Source: Trichodelitschia bisporula (taxonomy: Eukaryota > Ascomycota > Dothideomycetes > Phaeotrichales > Phaeotrichaceae). From it: DNA of 64,000 bases. The notes below the pieces were generated by a model. It made no database searches. It was given only the letters and a program-made list of their open reading frames with translations, and was not told the DNA's origin. The position numbers and the translations under genes were made by a program. Shown piece by piece: positions 55,584 through 64,000 of the stretch. The stretch's first letter is position 1; each line of letters starts with the position of its first letter. The DNA lies in contig ML996687.1 in NCBI GenBank assembly GCA_010356995.1, positions 1,583,148 to 1,647,147 of the forward strand, in the 5' to 3' direction.

Positions 55584-56187
55584 GTCTGAGGCGATGTCGT
55601 GCTGCGCGTGCTGGTGTCCGAAACGAAAAGCCACTCCTGTTGTCAACAGTCAAACAAGAGGAACGATTGGAACTCGTCAGCGCAAATCACCACTGCAGAT
55701 ACTCTACCCGACGGAAGACGCGCTTGAGGCGTGTTGTTTACGCATATCGAACGTTGTCGAATCGGTTGCTAAGGATATAGCAAAGACAGGGAATACTCAA
55801 TAGGTGGGTCGCTATGGCCAGGGAAGGTGAGGTTGCGCCTCTATAGAGAACGGTACTATGAACGGGATAGTGCTTTCATCTCCACATCATTGTATTAAGA
55901 ACACCCCAGCATGCTTCAGTAGGCGTGAGTTTGGGAAAGGCTGTTACATATTATCAGCAAAATATGATAGTTGCCGATCGGTCCCTTACTCTTTCGTACA
56001 CACCTCGCCCAAGTCTACCAACTGCGGATGTATAAAATGCTAACTCCTACGCCAAATCACGCTACCGAAACGGAGGTAAATATGCTTCATTCACTCATGC
56101 TGGCATGTGGTATCTCGTCGCTGCATAGCCCGAAAGGGCATCCAAAACAAACCGCCAATCCCAAAACCCAACAACGCCCCAAAACCG
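55584..56187. other. Intergenic region between aquaporin and palF
   Basis: 604 nt upstream of the aquaporin gene and downstream of palF, both minus strand. No gene recognised. Confidence 0.4.
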
Positions 56188-58476
56188 TTACCGTTCGTAC
56201 TTTGGCAATGCATGATGCGGGGAATGCTCGTGGAAGTCAAACGCATCCTCACTCATGACAGGGGCGTTGGGCGTAAAATTTAAGGCGGCCGACGCGCCTT
56301 CACCGGCAAGATCTTCCTCATCTGCATGTGGTGCAGAGCGCTCCATCTCTAGCCGACGTCTCTGGAAATCGTGCTTATCTTCCGCGGGTACAGCGGTGGG
56401 CGGGTCGTGTTGCTCGTAGGCGGGTGCGCTCGTGCCGTCGCTGAGAGTACTATCCATCGGACTCAGCTGCGGCATTGCATGAATCGGAGGATATGCAGAC
56501 CCGTGAGGCAAGGGCTCGTATGGAAATGGAGCATGACTTGGGAATTCCGGCGCAGAGGGAAGATGGGTGGACGCCGCAGATGACGCACCTGCCTCATCTG
56601 GAGGCTGGCTGGGGAGGAGACGAGTTTCGGCAAGGCGCATTCGTTCCTTTTCCGACAATTGGGGCTCCTCTGGCATGGTCGGGATGGGAGCCACAGGGAT
56701 CGGATACTGTTGGTGGCCGTTTTGGCTCGAGTTCGTCTCGAAAACGTCCTGGCCGGGGTGTGGATGCTGCTGCAGAGTCGCCTCGCTACCAGCAGTCATG
56801 CCACCGAGAATGTTATTCTGCCGTAAATTCGGCGACGACAGCCTCCACGGGCTCTTTCTTACGCTGTCTCGAGTGCCTATCACAACTTCAAAGACGCAGG
56901 ACACAACGCTCTTGTCTCGTCGAATCTCCTCCGTGTTGATGAAGTGACCGCCCCAGGGCGCAAAAATGCTGCCACTTGCTTCCGGTGGTCGACCAGTCAT
57001 CGCATCTCCGACGCTCAATGCGGTGCCCATCATCCCGGCGTTCGGCAAAAACCTGTCCAGTCCGGCGAGCTTCCCCTGCAGATCCAGAACCACTTCGACG
57101 TAGTACTTGAAGCTGATCATGGACCCAGGAACTGTCGTTATGGAAGGGAAGACCTCCTCGGGCACCCGCACGGCGGCTTTGATCTCGGCAGATAGAGTGT
57201 CGGGATTGATGATAAGTGAGGCAAAAGATTGGGAGAGATCCTTGCGGTATACGTGGCTAGAGTTCTGCGAAGAGAGGGAGAGACCACCAAGGCCAGTTTT
57301 GGATTTCGGAAGGCCATCATCGTCAATTTTGGCCGAAGACACTACGGGTAAGGCTGGATGCATGTCGACACGTGCCTGGCGATAGAATGTGACTATGACG
57401 CCATGCAGGCTGGTCACCTGCTTTGTGTGCTTGACCGATATTTTCATGGGAATATTATCGCCACGTAGAAAGCCAGACTTCTGGAGCTCTATGGTGGCCG
57501 TGATGGGTTTTCGGGAGGTCCCGTGGCCAGCGGCACGTTTCGAGTTTTCGGTCCTACTCTCGCCCGTTCGCGCAGATGGAGCTGCCGAGTCGGCAGCAGA
57601 CCCGGTGCAGCTGCTTGGGCAGCTGTCGAAGCTCACGTCGCTGGGAACGGGACTTCTGGGCGGTTCGAGGGCATCAGCCACATCGGTGCCATCCGACGAT
57701 ATAGGATTTGTCGAAAAACTACTGGCTTGTGCTTCCGGGTCCTTTGACGGCTCGGCGGCAACCACGGTCCGCTTTGGCCGGCGTTTCGTTCCCCTGCGAC
57801 GCGGGATGGGCTCTAGCGAGATTGTTTGTGGCTTTGGTTGGTATAGGGGAGCGATATCAATGTCCTCGACAAAGGAGACTTTGCGGTCACACGATGTCGT
57901 AGGAGATAGCGAGGATAAGGTACTAGGGCGCGTGAGAGTGGACGTGATGATGTACGACACCGTGCCACGCTCGAACTAAGACGGGGTCAGTTCCACAATC
58001 GGAAGGGATGGTGATGAGCCTACATCAATGCTGGACGGCAACCGGTCCCGCGAGAAGAAGAGCTCAAAGTTGAATTGGTATGTGCCCTCTCCAAGTCGGC
58101 CGTCGCCGCAAAGCACAGCCTCATCCTCGAAAAGCGACACGAATCCATTCCCATAATACCCTCCCCCTTTCCTTGTCTTACCGGCAGCAAGCGTGGCCTG
58201 GTAGCTGCGGGATCCGTCGCCGGGACTATTGGGCGTCTTGAAGACCTGCGCGAAGCCGTGCAGGCGGACGACGATGTGCATGACGCTAAAGGGCTTCGCG
58301 ACTTTGAGCACAACGCTCCCCGTAACGACGTCACCGGGTCCATACTGGCGGTGGGGGTCATCGGGTTGGATGTAGAAGTCGGATATGTTGCGAGCCTTTG
58401 AACCGAAGGGCGCCTTTATTCGGGATAGAAACGATCGTTGGGGTGAGGCCGAGCGAGTGAAGGAATGGGTTGGCAT
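56188..58476 (-). CDS. palF: pH-response arrestin PalF/Rim8
   Basis: Two exons (58476-58024, 57975-56188) give 746 residues. The arrestin N domain spans about 28-200: KARNISDFYIQPDDPHRQYG, GDVVTGSVVLKVAKPFSVMH, YYGNGFVSLFEDEAVLCGDG, GTYQFNFELFF, then DRLPSSIDFERGTVSYIITS and SCDRKVSFVEDIDIAPLYQP. The arrestin C domain follows at about 310-480 (ITATIELQKSGFLRGDNIPM, VTSLHGVIVTFYRQARVDMH, EEVFPSITTVPGSMISFKYY, VEVVLDLQGKLAGLDRFLPN). The C-terminal tail is Pro/Ser-rich. The exact N-terminal blocks match PalF/RIM8 rather than other alpha-arrestins. PalF binds the tail of the plasma-membrane pH sensor PalH, is ubiquitinated and recruits ESCRT, leading to PacC processing at alkaline pH. The 48-nt intron at 57,976-58,023 sits at SSID|FERG, inside the N domain. 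Confidence 0.93.
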
Positions 58477-58687
58477 GGTGGGGGATTAAGCGCAAGCGCA
58501 TAGTGGAGCTTCACCGGAAGGGACGACGCGCCCAGTTCGGTGGCTGCAGAGAAGCAACGTGGAGTGGGGAGAATGCTGGGAGCTTGGCCACGAAGGGTCG
58601 TCTGCTATGGTTGCACCATCCGGGACGAGGGACGGGAGGCTGCGGTAGGGCACGAGACCACGGGTACCGTAGGGTTGGGGGAGGGGT

Positions 58688-58712
58688 GGGGGGGGGGGGG
58701 GGGGGGGGGGGG
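58688..58712. repeat. 25-nt G homopolymer
   Basis: An uninterrupted G run about 210 nt upstream of the palF start codon; on the palF coding strand it is a C run. Confidence 0.9.
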
Positions 58713-59334
58713 AGATGGAGGGGGGGGATGAATTGGCGGGTTGGTGCGAAATAGATGGCCCGAAATGGACAGTCCGAAAATCAGGTACCGTGTGTTGTTT
58801 TGGTAGGGGTGGGGGAGGGTGGGGGTAAATGCGCAATGAATGCGGGTGAGGGATAAGCTGTCAAGTCCAGGGCAGCATGGGAGGAGAGACGAATGTGTTC
58901 TATGAGAGCGAAGGGGTTAGCGGAGCTGGCAGCCATCGCAAAAGAAGTTGCAAGAGCTGCAGCAGAACTGCAAACCGATGAGGGATCGGGGGCTGTTTCG
59001 AGTGCGAGGGAGGGAATGTGGTGTTTGGTAAGGGAGGCGCAGCTGTTAGGTTCTGCAGTGTTCGGGGTGCGGTCAAAGGCACGACCGGGAAGCAAGGCGG
59101 ATAGACCAATAACGGGCGCGAAACAGCGCTGCGGCAGCAGTACAGGGTACACGTCGGAACGCCCAGACAAGACGCAACGTGAGGGAAAGGCGGGGGAGAG
59201 ATTTTTGCTACTGTAGAGCGCAAATGCTCTCTCCGGATGCTAGGCACGGAAGACGGAGACGGGAGGGAGTGGGGAAGTGGGGAAAGGGAAAGGTGGGGGG
59301 AGGACGAGGAAGAAGAAGAGGGAATGGGATAGAG

Positions 59335-59338
<4 letters not shown>

Positions 59339-59390
<52 letters not shown>
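59339..59390. repeat. (AG)26 microsatellite
   Basis: 52 nt of perfect AG repeat in the purine-rich part of the palF upstream region. Confidence 0.95.
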
Positions 59391-59394
<4 letters not shown>

Positions 59395-59615
59395 TGATAA
59401 GCAGGAAGAGGGAGAAAAAGTGAGGTGGTGAGATTTTTCAGCTTGAGAACGAGACGAGATGCCTCTGAGAAGCGAAGGGATGTGGGGGAACTTTTTGCAG
59501 GCCGTTTTCTTCTTGTACTGACCAAAATGCGCGTTGCACGCTTGGCAGCTGTGCAGTGCCGTGCCAATGCCAAGCAGAATGACGATGGTCGATGAAGTTC
59601 TACGTAAAACGTGCC

Positions 59616-59636
<21 letters not shown>
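59616..59636. repeat. Short (GA)n microsatellite
   Basis: About ten GA units, a second tract near the main one. Confidence 0.85.
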
Positions 59637-59646
<10 letters not shown>

Positions 59647-61281
59647 AGGAAAGGAGTTGCAGCGGCTACGTCGGATAAGGATTGCTGGGTGCGCGTAGGG
59701 GAGAGAAGACAGCGTGCGGAATCGTCAGATGTTGATGTTGCGCGTAGATGTTGCACGCAGAGGTTGTATTTGCAAACAGTACAGCCCGGCTGCAAGGAGA
59801 GAGATGCGATATGCGCGACAAGCAGAGCCAAGGAAGATGGGGTGAGGGTTAAGAGGTTGAAAGAGGGAGGCGTGAGAGACGCGTTGAAGAGTGGGGAGAT
59901 GATTTTGGGGCCGGGGGGTGGTGAGCCAAGGGGGGGGAGGGGAGAGAAGAGAGAGTGGGCGGAGGGGAGAGAGGGGAGTTGGCGGAGATGTGTCCTACAC
60001 GCGATGTGACTGGTCACTGGTGGAGGCCTGTACGGTACGGTAGAACTACCGTGGAGCAGAGAAGCAAACGGCGGGGGGTAGGGATAAAGCAACGGCTGGT
60101 GACTATTAATACCTCAGGTATAAAGATTGAGTTCAACTTCATTCAGCGACCGAGACAAACATGCACGATGAGATGGGCGATCTGAGGTGCGAGATGCCAT
60201 GCAAAAAATAGGATGCGACTAACGATGCGACCAGAGATGCTGTCTGCAATGCCATACTGATTGTTCCTGCTATCCTTTTGTACTGTAGTTCTAGTGGACC
60301 GCCGCAAAGCAAATCATCTTTAACCGTAACATCCTACGGCATCATCTCGCCAGTCACAGATGGTAGCCTGTTCTAGCATTATCGCACGATCGTACACAGC
60401 ACTTGTCCGCCGGAAGCTTGTCCCTCCATCACAATCTTCTCCTACTCCACGATCTGCAGTAGCTACCGTAGTGCGGCACCTACCCCACACACTTTCCCTG
60501 GAGCCCGGAAAGCCTAACATCAGGGCCACCAAACCCTACAGTACTACGGTACCGTACGTGGAGGCTGTTCAAGCATTGCCAAGTCATGTATGGCTTGGAT
60601 CCAAGGGTCCCTCACGGCATTCTAATAGTCGATAGTGCTCCGGTCCGTCAGTCCCGACTCCGGCGAGATGCTTGCATCATGGCCGACTTGGCCGGGCCGA
60701 TGCTTAAAAATACTTTGACGTATCTGAGCGGCGCTATCCTGCTTCGGAATCACGGCATCATCTCTTCCTATCTAAGATTGTGGTAGGAGTACAAGGCGCA
60801 CGCATAGCACCTCTGACATTCGACCTGCAATGGTTTGGCAACCCTTCCATCTTGTCCGGTGGCACACAGAACAGTTCAGCCGGCCGGTTTGGTGACGCAG
60901 ATGCTCACTGCGGATACGCTCCGTGTATAAATCCACGAGTATTTTCCATATCCAGACACGCCAGGCTCCCGCGTTTCACGCAACTCTCCGCCATATCACA
61001 CTTCTCGTAACAGTTCCCCGGAATGAGGATGGTTCGGGTCGCACCTGCCGCTTTGATATGTGCGTTGGTCAGCACCGCCCGCGCTGGAGGAAAGAAAGGG
61101 TCCACTACTACGGCGGGAAAATGGTGGAGACAAGAGGATTCTAGTTCTATATCTGTCACTCTTCTCTTGCTAGCCCATCGTCTCATCCAACTTCCCACCC
61201 TAAGTCATACTTCCTACAGATCCTTCCCCTATGTCCTAGATTGTAGACTGAAATGATAAAAATATTGACAGCGAAGTCGAC

Positions 61282-62966
61282 ATGCAAGACCCCCAGGCCG
61301 CAGGCTCTGCGTCGGATACCACTGGCGAGCAGGCCCTTGCCTTTGACCGCAGGGCAACGTCCAGGTTACTTCGCAAGATCGACCTTCGACTCATTCCACT
61401 ACTCGCGCTCCTGTACCTGTACGTCAGCATTCAGTCTGTAGCCCGGCAGCCATACTTACTGACGACCCTCCCCCAGTCTTTCCTTCCTTGATAGAACCAA
61501 CATCGGGAATGCGCGTCTAGCTGGTCTGGAGGCAGACTTGCACCTCAGAGGTCTAGATTACAACGTGGGTATCCCCGGCACGTCCTGCCAACACGCTGAT
61601 GAGGCAGAATGCCCTTGCCATATTCTTCCCCTTCTACGTCGCTGCTGAGCTGCCGTCGAATCTCGTGATGAAGATCACCCGTCCATCTCTGTGGATACCA
61701 ACAATCATGGTCACATGGGCCGGTATGTGTGTGCTTATGGGACTTGTCAAATCTTATGGCGGCCTTTTGGCCATACGCTCGGCCTTGGGCTTTGCCGAGG
61801 GCGGACTGTTCCCCGGGGTGACCTTTTAGTAAGTCTGTCCCGAGACACATTGCAGCTTATAACTGACCTTGTAGTATCACAATGTGGTATCGTCGCCATG
61901 AATGCGGACTTCGAATAGCTCTCTTCTTCTCAGCCTCAACAGCCGCCGGAGCTTTCGGCGGCCTGTTAGCTCCGGCAATCATGCAAATGAATGGGACTGC
62001 CCATTTGGCAAGCTGGCGCTGGATTTTTATCCTCGAAGGCTTGGCCACGTTCCTCATTGGTATCATTGCACCGAGTCATCCAAGTCGACCGAAAACTCAT
62101 GGACTGCAGGTTGCCTCGCCTTCTTCGCCATGAACGACTATCCCGATAGAGCTAATTTCCTCACCAAGGCTGAAAAAGATGAAGTGCGCCGCCGGCTCCA
62201 GGAGGACTCTGGTGGTCTCGGCGACGAGTTCTCTTTCAGGTATGTTGCGGATGCGCTCGCGGACTGGAGGATCTGGGCCAACTGCTTCATTGCATTGGCT
62301 ATATTTTGCTCCACATATTCCATTTCGCTCTTCCTGCCAACAATTGTTAAGCATCTCGGCTACACCAATACAATAGCGCAGCTGATGACCGTCCCGCCTT
62401 ATGCTGCAGCGTGCATTTGTTGCATCGGATTTGGCTTCACCGCCGACAGGCACGGTCAACGAGGCATATATATCATCATCTGTGCCCTGATAGCGTAAGT
62501 GGCCACCGCGGGCTGCGACCCCAGCTAAACGTCTAGGATTGTGGGATTCTGCATGCTGCTCGGCTCCACCGACAGTCGGATCAAGTACGCGGGGACCTTC
62601 TTCGCTGCCAGTGGCATCTATCCAAATGTGCCTCAATGCGTGGCGTGGAACGGAAATAACATTGGTGGCAGCACGAAGCGCAGTGCGGGCATGGCCGTCC
62701 AGATCGCGATAGGAAATCTGGGAGGCGTCATGTCGGCGTACTTATTTCTCTCGAAAGACGCACCAGACTTCAAACGCGGGCATTGGGTGCTGCTCGGCCT
62801 GAATGTGCTGGCGGGCCTGCTGGCCCTGGCCATGACCGTCTACTTTCGATTCGAAAACGCAAGGCGAGACCGCAGGTTCAAGGTTCCCGGTGACTTCACT
62901 ACGGAGGAGAAGGCGTTGGAGAAATCCAAAGGTGACCAAGCCACATTCTTCCGGTACACTATATAA
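61282..62966 (+). CDS. Dal5-type MFS permease (anion:cation symporter family)
   Basis: Six exons (61282-61418, 61477-61564, 61608-61828, 61875-62059, 62110-62494, 62537-62966) give 481 residues with about 12 TM helices. Signatures of the allantoate/nicotinate/pantothenate permease group are KIDLRLIPLLALLYLLSFLD, RTNIGNARLAGLEADL, NALAIFFPFYVAAELPSNLV, RSALGFAEGGLFPGVTFYIT, MWYRRHECGLRIALFFSAST, and late blocks GWNG-like CVAWNGNNIGGSTKRSAGMA with QIAIGNLGGVMSAYLF. This family imports small organic anions such as allantoate, nicotinate or related compounds with protons at the plasma membrane. The ATG at 61,282 gives a 35-residue polar N-terminus before TM1. All five introns (42-58 nt) were placed by donor and acceptor words and keep phase. 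The C-terminal tail is charged (EEKALEKSKGDQATFFRYTI). The exact substrate is unknown. Confidence 0.9.
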
Positions 62967-63176
62967 GGGTCCGGAGGTTTCGTGTGCGCTGGTCGTTGCA
63001 GCCGGTATGATTTGATGCAGAAACTTCCCTGAGCAAGGCATCAACCCGCCACCCAGATTAAGTTGGGAGTGGATGAGAGGAAGGGGAAAAAAATGAAGAG
63101 TCGCGCTCATGGTGTCGAGACCTGCGACCACAATCGTCTAATATCCGCCCCCTGACCGAACAAAGAAATAGTATCT

Positions 63177-64000
63177 CTATAACTTGACATCCCCTTCTCT
63201 CCGCCGCTCTGCCATGTTCCGAGCAGCGCTCACCACCAGGGCAACGTGATGGCTGAGGGCAATGAGATCGCCCTTCTCGTCCATGATGACCACTTCAATA
63301 TCCAGACGGCCGTTTTGAATCTGCTTTGACCTGGTCCGCACAGCCAGCCACTCGACGCCTTCCTTCGGGAGCGCCTTCTTCACGTCAAGGTTCAAGACGA
63401 CAGTTGGGTACCAAAAGCTGGCGGCAGCGCTCTTCTGGCTGGCTGCTCCAACTTTGTACGGATCCATGCCGGCAACGTAGCTCTCAACGACCTGAGGAAA
63501 CATGTCGGCGACATAGCCCAGCGATTCATTGGTGAATCGCTCGCCATCGCGGAAGATAATCCATTGATCGTTCATGCTCTTGAGGTACTGGCCTTTCCGC
63601 GGAAAGAAGAACCGGACGCGGCTACTCGCTCGCCGGAAGGGCGCAAACGGCATCTCGCCTTGCTCGGCCCAGTGCTCGTCGGTGCCGGCGTTCAGCTTGG
63701 CGAGGTCGACCGGGTAGCGCTCGGGCTCCAGCTTCCAGCCCGACGGGAAGGTCGGGCCGGTCAGGGTGTCGAGGTTGGCCTGGTTGATGTAGGCGAGAAC
63801 TTCTTCCCGACCGTGCTGCGTGAGGGTGATGTGGATGGTGGAGGTCTGCCGGCCGAGCTTCACGTCTTTGACTTTGAAGATGGCGGGACCTACTTCGGTG
63901 CGGCGCGGGTACTCGAGATGCATGGTCATGGTGTGGGGTTGGTTCTGAGCGCGAAGTGTCGTCGCGAAGTGTGCCGATGCGACGCGCATGAAGCATGAAG
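63177..64000 (-). CDS. Acyl-CoA thioesterase-like (hotdog) protein, 5' end outside window
   Basis: About 274 residues are visible on the minus strand, with the stop at 63,177 and the frame still open at the window edge. Codons before the first visible Met (63,989) read S-C-F, which fits the family's GGxxTSCFMRVAS entry, so this Met is internal. The double-hotdog fold of fungal thioesterase-like proteins is visible: MTMHLEYPRRTEVGPAIFKV and LGRQTSTIHITLTQHGREEV (first hotdog strands), then ASFWYPTVVLNLDVKKALPK, EGVEWLAVRTRSKQIQNGRL and DIEVVIMDEKGDLIALSHHV (second). The family cleaves or binds acyl-CoA-type thioesters; in many fungal members the substrate is unknown. The active Asp/Gln pair cannot be judged because part of the first hotdog is outside. 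C-terminus ends in a charged tail (ERRREGDVKL). Confidence 0.8.
   Translation of the reverse strand, partial: SCFMRVASAHFATTLRAQNQPHTMTMHLEYPRRTEVGPAIFKVKDVKLGRQTSTIHITLTQHGREEVLAYINQANLDTLTGPTFPSGWKLEPERYPVDLAKLNAGTDEHWAEQGEMPFAPFRRASSRVRFFFPRKGQYLKSMNDQWIIFRDGERFTNESLGYVADMFPQVVESYVAGMDPYKVGAASQKSAAASFWYPTVVLNLDVKKALPKEGVEWLAVRTRSKQIQNGRLDIEVVIMDEKGDLIALSHHVALVVSAARNMAERRREGDVKL

Larger units (their letters stand above)
58477..61281. other. Divergent intergenic region, 2.8 kb, low complexity
   Basis: The shared upstream region of palF (minus) and the Dal5-type permease (plus). It contains a 25-nt G run, (AG)n tracts, long purine-rich stretches and eight copies of the PacC/Rim101 core GCCARG on either strand (58,583; 59,541; 59,569; 59,827; 59,925; 60,578; 60,687; 60,960). 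TACGGTACCGTACG-like words recur near 60,025-60,045 and 60,545-60,560. The long open frames here come from composition and are not genes. Confidence 0.5.

Noticed and set aside
59208-60092. 294-residue open frame on the minus strand
   Set aside because: It consists largely of Ser-Leu repeats from (GA)n microsatellites and Pro/Ser runs from purine-rich DNA. No domain, and the composition alone keeps the frame open.
1-64000. CRISPR arrays, rRNA and tRNA genes
   Set aside because: No regularly spaced direct repeats with unique spacers, no rRNA-like blocks, and I found no stretch with a convincing tRNA B box (GGTTCGANTCC) and cloverleaf. I cannot exclude a tRNA missed by eye.

Overview
The window reads as nuclear DNA of a filamentous ascomycete (Pezizomycotina). 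Nearly all genes have short introns of 40-81 nt with GT..AG ends and CTAAC/CTGAC-like branch sites. Several families are typical of this group: PalF, a Zn(II)2Cys6 regulator, a CFEM protein, Dal5-type and DHA2-type transporters, and Tad-clade LINE fragments. A member of the Sordariomycetes, perhaps Hypocreales, is my inference from protein similarity. I rebuilt 18 complete or nearly complete genes and two genes cut by the window edges, checking reading phase across each junction.

Left block (1-36,940), euchromatic and gene-rich. A partial unknown gene is followed by a dienelactone-hydrolase/SnoaL-like fusion, an ArfGAP-UBA protein (Gts1 type), a small one-pass membrane protein, a large Yor1/MRP-type ABC exporter, ornithine aminotransferase, a zinc-cluster regulator, COQ10, a tRNA m3C methyltransferase, a Tps3/Tsl1-like trehalose-synthase subunit, an SOD-fold mitoribosomal protein, a CUE-domain ER protein, a FAR-17a/AIG1 protein and a 14-TM MFS pump. 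Most are housekeeping functions: vesicle traffic, arginine/proline metabolism, CoQ, mitoribosome, trehalose stress metabolism and ER quality control. They are not an obvious cluster.

Middle block (about 36,950-49,600). This is a 12.6-kb AT-rich island with no host gene I can support. It holds two 5'-truncated LINE copies placed tail to tail (one with a 15-bp target-site duplication), at least four foldback MITE-like elements, a second foldback element abutting one of them, a 202-bp inverted repeat pair, and a 110-N assembly gap lying inside one LINE copy.

Right block (49,600-64,000), euchromatic again. It holds a sugar-porter MFS gene, a small secreted CFEM protein, an aquaporin with a long repetitive N-terminus, the ambient-pH arrestin palF/RIM8, a Dal5-type anion permease and a partial acyl-CoA thioesterase-like gene. 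Four transporters or channels plus the pH-signalling arrestin flank the island, so this side has an environment-facing flavour, but nothing shows that they work as one system. I found no strong evidence for a wholly new biological system. The most unusual material is the repeat island and several families whose catalytic residues have been replaced.
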